From the NCBI GenBank assembly GCA_034002365.1, contig JAVFAR010000113.1, forward strand, positions 1 through 8,585: 8,585 nucleotides of DNA, given 5' to 3'. Positions 1-5,396 of the stretch are shown here, in pieces. The translations under genes were made by a program, and so were the position numbers. The stretch comes from Trichloromonas sp034002365 (GTDB taxonomy: Bacteria; Desulfobacterota; Desulfuromonadia; Desulfuromonadales; Trichloromonadaceae). The notes beneath the pieces were generated by a model, which saw only the letters and a list, made by a program, of their open reading frames with translations, had not been told where the DNA came from and did no database searches. The first letter of the stretch is position 1. Each line of letters starts with the position of its first letter.

Positions 1-585
1 GGGATAACCATCGGTCCACTTGTGGACGATGGCGTTGCGGTTATGGCAGACCATGCAGTTGATGTTGAGCTTGAGCAACAGCTCTTTTTTCGCTTCGAAG
101 GTCTCAGTGTCGCCTTTGCTGTTGGCGGCCATGAGGTCATAGATAACCCCAACGAACTCCTTGGCGACTTCGTCGGTGGCATCGGCCAGCTGCGGCAGGT
201 GACACTTGGTGCAGCCCATCAGGTGCTCGACTTCGACATTCTTGGGATCGGTGACACCCGAGCAGGCCCAGGACAGAAAGCCGTTGGTAAAGGCGGTCTT
301 GAAGGTCGCGGCGGTGCGGCCGGTGCCGTAGACCGACTTGGCATGGGCCGAATTGGCCCACTCGTTGTGGGTATCCTCGTGACATTCGATACACGAGGAG
401 GAATCGTACATGGCGATCAGTTCGTCGAGGGTTTTGGCCTTGCCCTTTTGGGCGGCAATCGTCCCATCCTTGCCGACACCGGCGGCCTGCACCGGATCGA
501 GAGCGCCGCTGAAAAGAATCAGCGAAAGCCCTGCCAGAACTGTCGCCGTGACAGAAAGAACGTTCGATCTTTTTATCGTCGGCAT
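1..585 (-). CDS. extK: Multiheme c-type cytochrome, ExtK-like (3' end outside window)
   Basis: Exported electron-transfer protein, the cytochrome component of an outer-membrane conduit. The visible 195 residues start at the ATG at 585, with AGAGGA ten bases upstream. Residues 1-35 are a Sec signal peptide (KR n-region, hydrophobic core, VQA/A cleavage site); no lipobox is visible. Three covalent heme motifs are present: CIECH (65-69), CTKCH (125-129) and CMVCH (177-181). Further histidines such as H73 and H81 could be distal ligands. A lone Cys at 108 is not in a heme motif. The frame is open to base 1, so more hemes probably lie outside. It follows extH, extI and extJ on the same strand, the ExtK position in Geobacter, but an intrinsic terminator and about 250 bases separate it from extJ. 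The cytochrome call is secure; the symbol rests on gene order. It could be a fused ExtKL. Confidence 0.85.
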   Translation of the reverse strand, partial: MPTIKRSNVLSVTATVLAGLSLILFSGALDPVQAAGVGKDGTIAAQKGKAKTLDELIAMYDSSSCIECHEDTHNEWANSAHAKSVYGTGRTAATFKTAFTNGFLSWACSGVTDPKNVEVEHLMGCTKCHLPQLADATDEVAKEFVGVIYDLMAANSKGDTETFEAKKELLLKLNINCMVCHNRNAIVHKWTDGYP

Positions 586-611
586 AATGTTTAAATCCTC
601 TAAATTCACGT

Positions 612-642
612 GAGGGGTAAAGTGTGAGGAGGGAGGGGTAAA
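612..642. repeat. Two GAGGGGTAAA direct repeats upstream of extK
   Basis: GAGGGGTAAA occurs at 612-621 and again at 633-642, 21 bases apart (two helical turns). On the coding strand they read TTTACCCCTC and lie 27-57 bases upstream of the extK ATG. The spacing would suit a protein binding one face of the DNA near the extK promoter. Operator function is inference; no factor is identified. Confidence 0.35.
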
Positions 643-672
643 ACCCAAAACCCTCAGCAATCCCATTTAATG

Positions 673-769
673 ACCACAGAGACTCGCAGGACACAGAGAA
701 ATCCAACGGTTTAGCCTTGATGCTGATGCTTACCCCTGTGTTTTTCCTCTGTGCTCTGTTTTCTGTGGT
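673..769. repeat. Imperfect CACAGAG-type inverted repeat
   Basis: The left arm (673-700) begins ACCACAGA and contains ACACAGAG. The right arm (746-769) has CCTCTGTG and ends TCTGTGGT, the exact reverse complement of ACCACAGA. The arms are about 25-30 bases, imperfect, with a central spacer of about 45 bases. I recall similar ACCACAGAG/CACAGAG strings as dispersed intergenic repeats in this bacterial group. It lies between the extJ terminator and extK. Confidence 0.45.
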
Positions 770-786
770 GAAAAGCTTTCCAGCTT

Positions 787-819
787 AAAAAGTCGGGGCC
801 GGCGACGGGCGCCGGCCCC
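787..819 (-). terminator. Rho-independent terminator after extJ
   Basis: A perfect 10-bp G+C-only stem (arms 795-804 and 810-819) with a 5-base loop lies 17 bases past the extJ stop. On the minus strand it is followed after GAC... by CTTTTTAAG, the T tract at 791-787. It should end or attenuate transcription of extHIJ before extK, so extK needs partial read-through or its own promoter. Confidence 0.8.
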
Positions 820-836
820 GGGGTCAAACGGGCTGA

Positions 837-1067
837 TTAGCAGCCTTGCAGCATGTCGCCGCCTTTTTTCGGAGCTTTGTCGCCTTTGACTTGGACTTCA
901 ACGTCGGCGCCTACGGCGATGTCGGCGGCCTTGCCTTTTTCCACTTCGATGGTGACGACGTCGCCGTTAACGGCGGTCACTTTGCCTTTGACGTCCTTGG
1001 CAAGAGCCAGACCGGAAACGGAAACAACCATCATCATGGCGGCGGCCAGAACAATAAGCTTCTTCAT
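837..1067 (-). CDS. extJ: Small exported protein ExtJ
   Basis: A 76-residue protein with a Sec signal peptide (MKK n-region, hydrophobic residues 4-20, cleavage after ALA at 23), leaving about 53 periplasmic residues. The mature part alternates short beta-type segments (KGKVTAVNGDVVTIEVE, then DVEVQVKG), suggesting a small beta barrel or SH3/OB-like fold, and then a lysine/glycine-rich tail. Its only cysteine is the last residue (GGDMLQGC). The start is the ATG at 1067, with AGAGGAG eight bases upstream. It follows extI by 70 bases and precedes a strong terminator. Size, export and position match ExtJ of the Geobacter ext cluster, a protein of unknown biochemical role. A thiol-based role in chalcogen handling is speculative. 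Confidence 0.8.
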   Translation of the reverse strand: MKKLIVLAAAMMMVVSVSGLALAKDVKGKVTAVNGDVVTIEVEKGKAADIAVGADVEVQVKGDKAPKKGGDMLQGC

Positions 1068-1101
1068 GATACATACTCCTCTCGTTACGGGTTGTGTTCT
1101 A

Positions 1102-1121
1102 CCGGCTCAACAGCGAGCCGG
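1102..1121. other. Intercistronic hairpin between extI and extJ
   Basis: CCGGCTC (1102-1108) and GAGCCGG (1115-1121) form a perfect 7-bp stem with a 6-base loop in the 70-base extI-extJ gap. No T run follows on the minus strand, so it is not a standard terminator. It may mark an RNA-processing or stability site that sets the ExtI:ExtJ ratio (inference). Confidence 0.45.
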
Positions 1122-1137
1122 AAGCTGTGAAACGAAA

Positions 1138-2337
1138 CTAGAAAATGACCTGCATTTGCGCGGTGAAGGTGGTGAAGTCTTCAGTTTTGGTCCCGCCGAA
1201 GTAGCCTTCTTTGTCAAAATCGGCCTGGGACAGTTCCATGGTCAGTTTGAGGTCCTGGCCGCGGAAATAGTAGTTGAAACCACCGCCGTACCAGTCGACT
1301 TCCTGATCGATCACGTTTTCATAAGTGGCGAAGGACCAGCTTTCGCTACGAGCGAAGAACTGCAGGGGCAGAGTCGGCAGCATGTAACCTATTTTAACAT
1401 AACCGCCGTTCTTTTCGCCATTAAGACCAATAGTGCCAACTTCAGGGTTCCCCCCCTGATAGGCATCTTCCAGATCGTAATCAGCATAGGCGCCGGAAAC
1501 AGTGAAGGTACCCACGCCGTCAACCGGATATTCGAAGAAGAGGTCGACGGTCCAGGCTTCATAGTCAACCGGTTCATAGCCTTCAAACTCAGCATTAAAT
1601 TTACTATACGCCACGTCCTTTTCCATCTGGTACGCGCCACCGATGGTCAGAACCTTTTTCTCACCCAGATAGGTACCCTTGTAGCCGTGACCGTTTTCGG
1701 GATCGAGCAGGGTGACGTGGGCTCGGGCGCCGTAGCGGAAGGCCGAATCAGGGGCCGATTCGGAATCGTTGCGGCCGTTCATGGCGTCCAAACGATACTG
1801 GAAAATGTCGTTAAAGAGGTTGCCCCACAGGGTCACGCCTTTGTCGCGGGTATTTTCACTGGCCAGCGGCGCCTGGATCAGCAACGAGCGGTCGAGGGTC
1901 AAGGGCATTTCGCAGGCTTCGAGGTTTTCACGGCTGAAGCTGTACTTGTATTTACCGAGCCAGAAGTTGACGGCATCGTTGTACTTGAAGCGCATGACCG
2001 CATCAAGCAACTGGAAGTCGTCTTCCGTGCCATCCGTCACATTAAACCCGGTAATATTACGGTCTTCGCTGTACTCGGTCTGCACATAAAGACCAAAATG
2101 CTTGCCGTAGGCGCCCATCAGGGCTACGCGGTTACGACGGAAGTTGAACTCGCTGACGCTTTCGTCATCGTCGGACCCGCCACCGGTATCCCGATGATTG
2201 AGCTGGAACTGTCCCTTGTATTCGAGCTTGAGGGCCCCCTGATCTTCAGGGCCGAAGGTCCAGGTCGGGCCGGCAAAAGCAGGGGTCGCCAGCAGGACCG
2301 TACCTACGAAGGCGGTCAATAATTTTGCTATCTTCAC
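1138..2337 (-). CDS. extI: Outer-membrane porin ExtI
   Basis: A 399-residue outer-membrane beta-barrel. The start codon is GTG at 2337, with AAGGAG seven bases upstream. The signal peptide is residues 1-22, cleaved after AFA. The rest is a long run of amphipathic strands rich in Tyr, Phe, Trp and Gly, separated by acidic loops (GGGSDDDES near 52-60). It ends in Phe (QMQVIF), the usual BAM-recognised C-terminus. There is one cysteine (142). The general look is phosphate-selective-porin-like. In Geobacter sulfurreducens ExtI is a porin-like protein implicated in selenite and tellurite reduction and sits between ExtH and ExtJ, exactly as here. It lies 62 bases after extH and 70 before extJ, so the three genes are probably co-transcribed. 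Pore formation is well supported by sequence; substrate or partner is inferred from the homologous cluster. Confidence 0.85.
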   Translation of the reverse strand: MKIAKLLTAFVGTVLLATPAFAGPTWTFGPEDQGALKLEYKGQFQLNHRDTGGGSDDDESVSEFNFRRNRVALMGAYGKHFGLYVQTEYSEDRNITGFNVTDGTEDDFQLLDAVMRFKYNDAVNFWLGKYKYSFSRENLEACEMPLTLDRSLLIQAPLASENTRDKGVTLWGNLFNDIFQYRLDAMNGRNDSESAPDSAFRYGARAHVTLLDPENGHGYKGTYLGEKKVLTIGGAYQMEKDVAYSKFNAEFEGYEPVDYEAWTVDLFFEYPVDGVGTFTVSGAYADYDLEDAYQGGNPEVGTIGLNGEKNGGYVKIGYMLPTLPLQFFARSESWSFATYENVIDQEVDWYGGGFNYYFRGQDLKLTMELSQADFDKEGYFGGTKTEDFTTFTAQMQVIF

Positions 2338-2399
2338 AATCAGACTCCTTTTTTAAAAGGGATGACTAAAAATCGGAAATCAAGTCGTTTAAACGTGTT

Positions 2400-3800
2400 T
2401 CAACATCCACCAGCTGTGCCAGTTGTAGAGCTTGGCGCAGTTCTTGACCCACCCTCAAAATACTCAATATCATCATTTTCGATATTATTGGCATCTGGGT
2501 GAGCAGGGGAACCCGGTGCTACATAAAAATAGGGGGGTTGAATATGCTTTGTCGGGTCGAAGGTTGTGTTAAGCACACCGCCCCAAGTGATCGTACCGAC
2601 ATAATTTTTAAGATAGGTAATATCGGTGGTCAAAACATCCGTCGCCCAAGCTGTATAGTCGAGCAAGCCATCTTGGCCGTTTGGCAAAACCCAAGTATAG
2701 CCTGTCGGAACAACCGTGCGGTCGTTCGTAAGTGTACCCCACTGACTCCAGGAACCATCGTACATCATGACTCTAACCTCATCACCCAATACGGCATCGA
2801 TGGGGGCAAAGCCTTGGGATGCCAGATTTCCAGCCCGGCAATAAGTCATGATTGGCTTGGAGAGATCAATGCCTTTTTCCACTTCAAGGAAGGTGCGCAT
2901 GTCAGCGGCACTCTTAAAAACGGGCACATTAATACCGTTGATGTTCTCGGTCGTTTTCAAACCGGCAACCAGGTGGTCATGAACGGCCCCCAACATTTCC
3001 CCCTGGAAGAGGACATAGCCAGACATCCCAGTGCCTACAGCATCGGGGCCTACACCATCCAGTGTCTCAGTAATCGTAGGCGTTGTTGCGAAAGTAGCAG
3101 CGAAAGTATTGTAAGGGGTGACAGTACCTTCCCTTACATACTCAATCGCCTCACTCAACGAGGCACGGACTTCAGTGTTAGGGCCAGGCGCCAAATCTTG
3201 GACTCTAACGCAATTCGTAGTATCGATGTTAGGCGCTACATTCGTGAGAGGGTACCCATAGGCTCTCCAAGCAGCCAAGCTCCCATTAAGAATCTTCAAC
3301 TGAGACTTGGGGAAATTCCAATAGCGGAAAAGAAAGTAGATCCGGGCAAGATTATTGTCACCGGTGAAAACAATCGTTGAATTTTTGCGGATACCATGGC
3401 TCTCAAGGAGAGCATTCATAGAATCCCCATCCAAAACCATATTCCCACTCAACACAGGGCCTTCGATACGATCAACACCGGTCGTATTCCAAACTTGCGC
3501 ACCAGAGATATGCCCATTTAAATATTTAGTGTTATCAGCGGCACCTTCCGTGTGCAGGATGACCACGTGATTGTCAAAGTTGTTACTGTTCACATACCCT
3601 GCGTCTACCCAGCTTTTGAGCGTCGGCGCGTCAATTAGGACACTCTGGGTCTGGCCGACAATCGGCGCCGAGGTGACTGACTCAGGCGCATCATAGTCCG
3701 ACCCGCCACCGCCGCTACAGCCGCCCAGCAGCAGAGCCGTCGCCGCGAAGGCGAGTAGCGCATACCTGAGACTCTTCATTTCCGAAAAAATCCGTTTCAT
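2400..3800 (-). CDS. extH: Tandem rhodanese-like lipoprotein ExtH
   Basis: A 466-residue secreted lipoprotein. The start at 3800 has AAGGAG five bases upstream. The signal peptide ends in LLLGGC, so Cys28 is the likely lipidated residue, followed by a SGGGGS linker. The layout is that of a 3-mercaptopyruvate/thiosulfate sulfurtransferase with two rhodanese domains. The first (about 53-185, GHISGAQVW near 96-104) has TGDNN where the catalytic cysteine should be, so it looks inactive. The second (about 210-355) has the loop CRAGNLAS with catalytic Cys321 and the family motif YDGSWSQWG. Residues 356-466 are an added tail ending TAGGC. Other cysteines are C197 and C466. It probably carries sulfane sulfur, or perhaps selenium or tellurium, at the membrane surface (inference). 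An in-frame start 29 codons upstream is possible. Base composition is visibly lower in G+C than the right half of the window. Confidence 0.85.
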   Translation of the reverse strand: MKRIFSEMKSLRYALLAFAATALLLGGCSGGGGSDYDAPESVTSAPIVGQTQSVLIDAPTLKSWVDAGYVNSNNFDNHVVILHTEGAADNTKYLNGHISGAQVWNTTGVDRIEGPVLSGNMVLDGDSMNALLESHGIRKNSTIVFTGDNNLARIYFLFRYWNFPKSQLKILNGSLAAWRAYGYPLTNVAPNIDTTNCVRVQDLAPGPNTEVRASLSEAIEYVREGTVTPYNTFAATFATTPTITETLDGVGPDAVGTGMSGYVLFQGEMLGAVHDHLVAGLKTTENINGINVPVFKSAADMRTFLEVEKGIDLSKPIMTYCRAGNLASQGFAPIDAVLGDEVRVMMYDGSWSQWGTLTNDRTVVPTGYTWVLPNGQDGLLDYTAWATDVLTTDITYLKNYVGTITWGGVLNTTFDPTKHIQPPYFYVAPGSPAHPDANNIENDDIEYFEGGSRTAPSSTTGTAGGC

Positions 3801-3842
3801 GCTCTCTCCTTGCTCCTTGTTGAATAAGTGGCGTTCCACCTC

Positions 3843-3897
3843 GTGAAATTGCGCATCTCCGGTCAAAACACGACCGGGGTACGACATTTCACCTCCC
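3843..3897 (-). promoter_or_regulatory. Alternative extH start with strong SD inside a nested hairpin
   Basis: An ATG at 3887-3885 is in frame with extH and adds 29 residues before MKRIF. It is preceded by GGGAGG (3897-3892), four bases away. The same stretch can fold: ATTTCAC (3886-3892) pairs with GTGAAAT (3843-3849), and inside it GACCGG (3872-3877) pairs with CCGGTC (3859-3864). The outer stem covers the upstream ATG and the edge of its SD. This suggests start choice controlled by structure, or a start that is normally silent because it would bury the signal peptide. The effect is inference; the pairing is seen. Confidence 0.4.
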
Positions 3898-4056
3898 TTA
3901 ACCTCACAATGTCGCCCATCGTCACCTCCCACATCAGCATGAACATCAGACCGGCAGGTTTAAGACGACTCCAGTGTACCAAGGTTTATCTGAGATTCCA
4001 GAAAACGGGGGCGCATTTTGCCCACACCCGCAACCGGAAACCATTTGCCGTAAACA

Positions 4057-4070
4057 GCAAGGAGCATGCC
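4057..4070 (-). promoter_or_regulatory. Candidate sigma-54 promoter for extH
   Basis: The minus strand reads GGCATGCTCCTTGC: GG at -24 and GC at -12 with exactly ten bases between. It fits the TGGCACG-N4-TTGC consensus except for A in place of the leading T and T for C. It lies about 256 bases upstream of the extH ATG on the coding strand. Single matches of this kind do arise by chance. Confidence 0.4.
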
Positions 4071-4221
4071 TAATGAGAATTCGACCGGTCTGGAATCGGA
4101 TATATCGGATGACGTAAAAGGGGGGCTCGCCTGCGTGACAAGGGGGAAACCGGCGAAAGCACGGCAACTTACGAGAGGATAACGGGAATGGAAAAACCTC
4201 AAGGGAAGGTGAGAATAAAAC

Positions 4222-4245
4222 AGCTAAAAACAGCTTGAATTAGCT
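4222..4245. repeat. Three AGCT sites phased at 10 bp
   Basis: AGCT occurs at 4222-4225, 4232-4235 and 4242-4245, one helical turn apart, in A/T-rich sequence (CAGCTAAAAACAGCTTG). The array is about 150-190 bases upstream of the candidate sigma-54 promoter, a usual distance for an enhancer. A binding role is inference. Confidence 0.35.
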
Positions 4246-4281
4246 CTTATTTATTTATTGCGCCAAATATATGCGACGTGA

Positions 4282-4322
4282 TTTTGACAAAAATTACTTT
4301 CCGTGGTTTTTGTCTGTCAAAA
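4282..4322 (-). promoter_or_regulatory. Candidate sigma-70 promoter within inverted repeats
   Basis: On the minus strand TTGACA (4320-4315) and TAATTT (4296-4291) are 18 bases apart, a fair -35/-10 pair directed at extH. The same bases form two overlapping inverted repeats: TTTTGACA (4282-4289) with TGTCAAAA (4315-4322), and GACAAAAA (4286-4293) with TTTTTGTC (4307-4314). A repressor on this symmetry would block the promoter. The product would have a leader of nearly 490 bases. Confidence 0.4.
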
Positions 4323-4381
4323 GGCGGACACTTTTGCGTGATTTAGCCAAGAGTACCATCGATACAAATACAACCTATCGG

Positions 4382-4470
4382 CATTTTTCATGTTTATGAA
4401 CTGACAATATTCGTCTCCGGGGTAGCGGCGATTACCGCTGCAGCGGCGCACCAGGTACATTTTTCATGTT
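4382..4470. repeat. 13-bp direct repeat flanking a palindrome
   Basis: CATTTTTCATGTT occurs at 4382-4394 and 4458-4470, 76 bases apart. Between them is a perfect 12-bp palindrome, CCGCTGCAGCGG (4435-4446), and the alternative hairpin AGCGG/CCGCT (4424-4428 with 4435-4439). The block sits just past the end of the TetR-family gene and upstream of the extH promoter candidates, so it may be operator DNA. Function is inferred. Confidence 0.45.
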
Positions 4471-4519
4471 GTGCGGCTTCGTTGGTTGTCACGATCTAAG
4501 GATTTTGCCGTTTTCTCCA

Positions 4520-5104
4520 TCAACCCAGCACTGCCCACAGTGCATGATCGAGAATGGCGTCGGCGATGGCCGAAGGAGAGGACTCGATAACCCCCTGGTA
4601 ACAGAGCTCGATGCTGCGCAGCAACACCCCGGTGAAGGCGGCGGAAGCCACCAGCGGGATGGTGCCCCGCAACACCCCTTCGTCCATCCCCTGGCGCACC
4701 CGCGCCTGCACCCAGCGAAATGGGGCCGAGGAGCAGATGGGTGGGCAGGCGCTGAGAAACTCGCCGTGATTGAGAAAGAGCATGTAGCGCATCATCTCCG
4801 GGTCGCTCTCGGCGATGTCGATAATCAACCGCCCGAAGGCGCGCAACTGGGAGACGACGTCCGTCTGCCCAACCAGCCGTTCTTCGAGCCGTGCCTGGAA
4901 TTCCCCCAGGGTCTGTTCGTAGATGGTGCGGGCCAACTCTTCCTTGTTGCCGAAATGATGATAGATGGCTCCGGTACTGACCTTTGAAGCGGCGACCAGC
5001 ATCGGGATGGAAACCCGATGATAGCCATGCTCGACAAACAACCGCCGGGCCTCGGCCAAGACCGTGTCGACCTTCAATTGCGGATCGATTTTTCGTGCGC
5101 GCAT
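4520..5104 (-). CDS. TetR/AcrR-family transcriptional regulator
   Basis: A 194-residue one-component regulator of usual TetR length. The N-terminal helix-turn-helix is clear at about residues 14-60, with VSIPMLVAASKVSTGAIYHHFGNKEEL split across 31-57; the GAIYHHFGNKEEL part is the typical recognition helix and helix 4. Residues 61-194 are the variable helical ligand domain. It contains a close cysteine pair, C120 and C124 (CPPIC), which could sense thiol-reactive compounds. I chose the ATG at 5104, with GGGGGAAAG just upstream, because the 27 extra residues of the longer frame resemble no TetR N-terminus. It reads toward the ext genes 719 bases away and diverges from the sensor kinase, so it may control either or both. 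Target and ligand are unknown. Confidence 0.88.
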   Translation of the reverse strand: MRARKIDPQLKVDTVLAEARRLFVEHGYHRVSIPMLVAASKVSTGAIYHHFGNKEELARTIYEQTLGEFQARLEERLVGQTDVVSQLRAFGRLIIDIAESDPEMMRYMLFLNHGEFLSACPPICSSAPFRWVQARVRQGMDEGVLRGTIPLVASAAFTGVLLRSIELCYQGVIESSPSAIADAILDHALWAVLG

Positions 5105-5136
5105 TGTTCTTTCCCCCATGTCCTTACAAATGTTCA

Positions 5137-5223
5137 GGGATTCCGACCGAGGGAAAACCCTGTTCTTCTTTTCTAACCCCGTCAACCCCTTCGCGGCAAC
5201 AGAAGAATTAAACTCGGAATCCC
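5137..5223. repeat. 10-bp inverted repeat upstream of the TetR gene
   Basis: GGGATTCCGA (5137-5146) is repeated exactly as its reverse complement TCGGAATCCC (5214-5223), 67 bases apart. CCGAGGG-like bases adjoin both copies. The pair brackets the region where the TetR-gene promoter should lie (TTGACG on the minus strand near 5185). Inverted operator copies for autoregulation are the natural guess; a long-range stem in the leader RNA is the alternative. Confidence 0.4.
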
Positions 5224-5367
5224 CTCGGCGAAAAATTCAACTGACGACGACTGAAAAAACCCTACCTTACTTCAGATGAAACCCGCGTACGGCTATCTCT
5301 TCACGTCAGTACCGGCGGGAACAAAGTTGGTATGACAATTGCCTAAAAAACAGTTTTCTTTTTCATT

Positions 5368-5373
5368 TATAAT
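5368..5373 (+). promoter_or_regulatory. -10 element of the sensor-kinase operon
   Basis: A perfect TATAAT lies 23 bases before the ATG at 5397. No good -35 sits at 17 bases (the position is AAAAAA), so the promoter may need an activator. Transcription would begin about 16 bases before the ATG, with the GGAAAGGAA ribosome site at the very start of the message. Confidence 0.4.
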
Positions 5374-5396
5374 CGAAAGGAAAGGAACCAGGGGCG

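Larger units (their letters stand above)
3801..4519. other. 719-base gene-free control region between TetR gene and extH
   Basis: No convincing gene is seen on either strand; the short open frames here have poor composition and no good ribosome sites. The stretch is richer in A+T at 4200-4400. It holds the candidate extH promoters, phased AGCT sites, a 13-bp direct repeat, a palindrome and the structured extH leader, each listed separately. Part of it must also be the 3' end of the TetR transcript, but I see no clear hairpin-plus-T-run terminator after 4520. Confidence 0.6.

Noticed and set aside
137..706. 189-codon minus-strand frame over the cytochrome gene
   Set aside because: Arg/Ser-rich shadow; the neighbouring minus frame from 585 has a signal peptide and three CxxCH motifs.
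853..2322. 489-codon plus-strand open frame opposite extJ and extI
   Set aside because: It is antisense to two well-formed exported proteins, has no domain or ribosome site, and follows from their codon pattern.
2388..2395. GTTTAAAC palindrome between extH and extI
   Set aside because: An isolated 8-bp palindrome is expected by chance, with no partner site nearby.
2346..2402. TGA at the end of extH read as selenocysteine, given the selenium link
   Set aside because: No SECIS-like hairpin directly follows, read-through adds only about 18 unconvincing codons, and extI's ribosome site lies in that stretch.
4110..4200. GCGAAAGC and CACGGCAAC bases resembling a GEMM (c-di-GMP) riboswitch
   Set aside because: The match is on the plus strand, where no gene follows, and the second conserved block and hairpins are missing.
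3801..4202. Short minus-strand open frames upstream of extH (3946-4202)
   Set aside because: Cys/Pro-rich, no ribosome site, no recognised fold, and they overlap promoter-like DNA.
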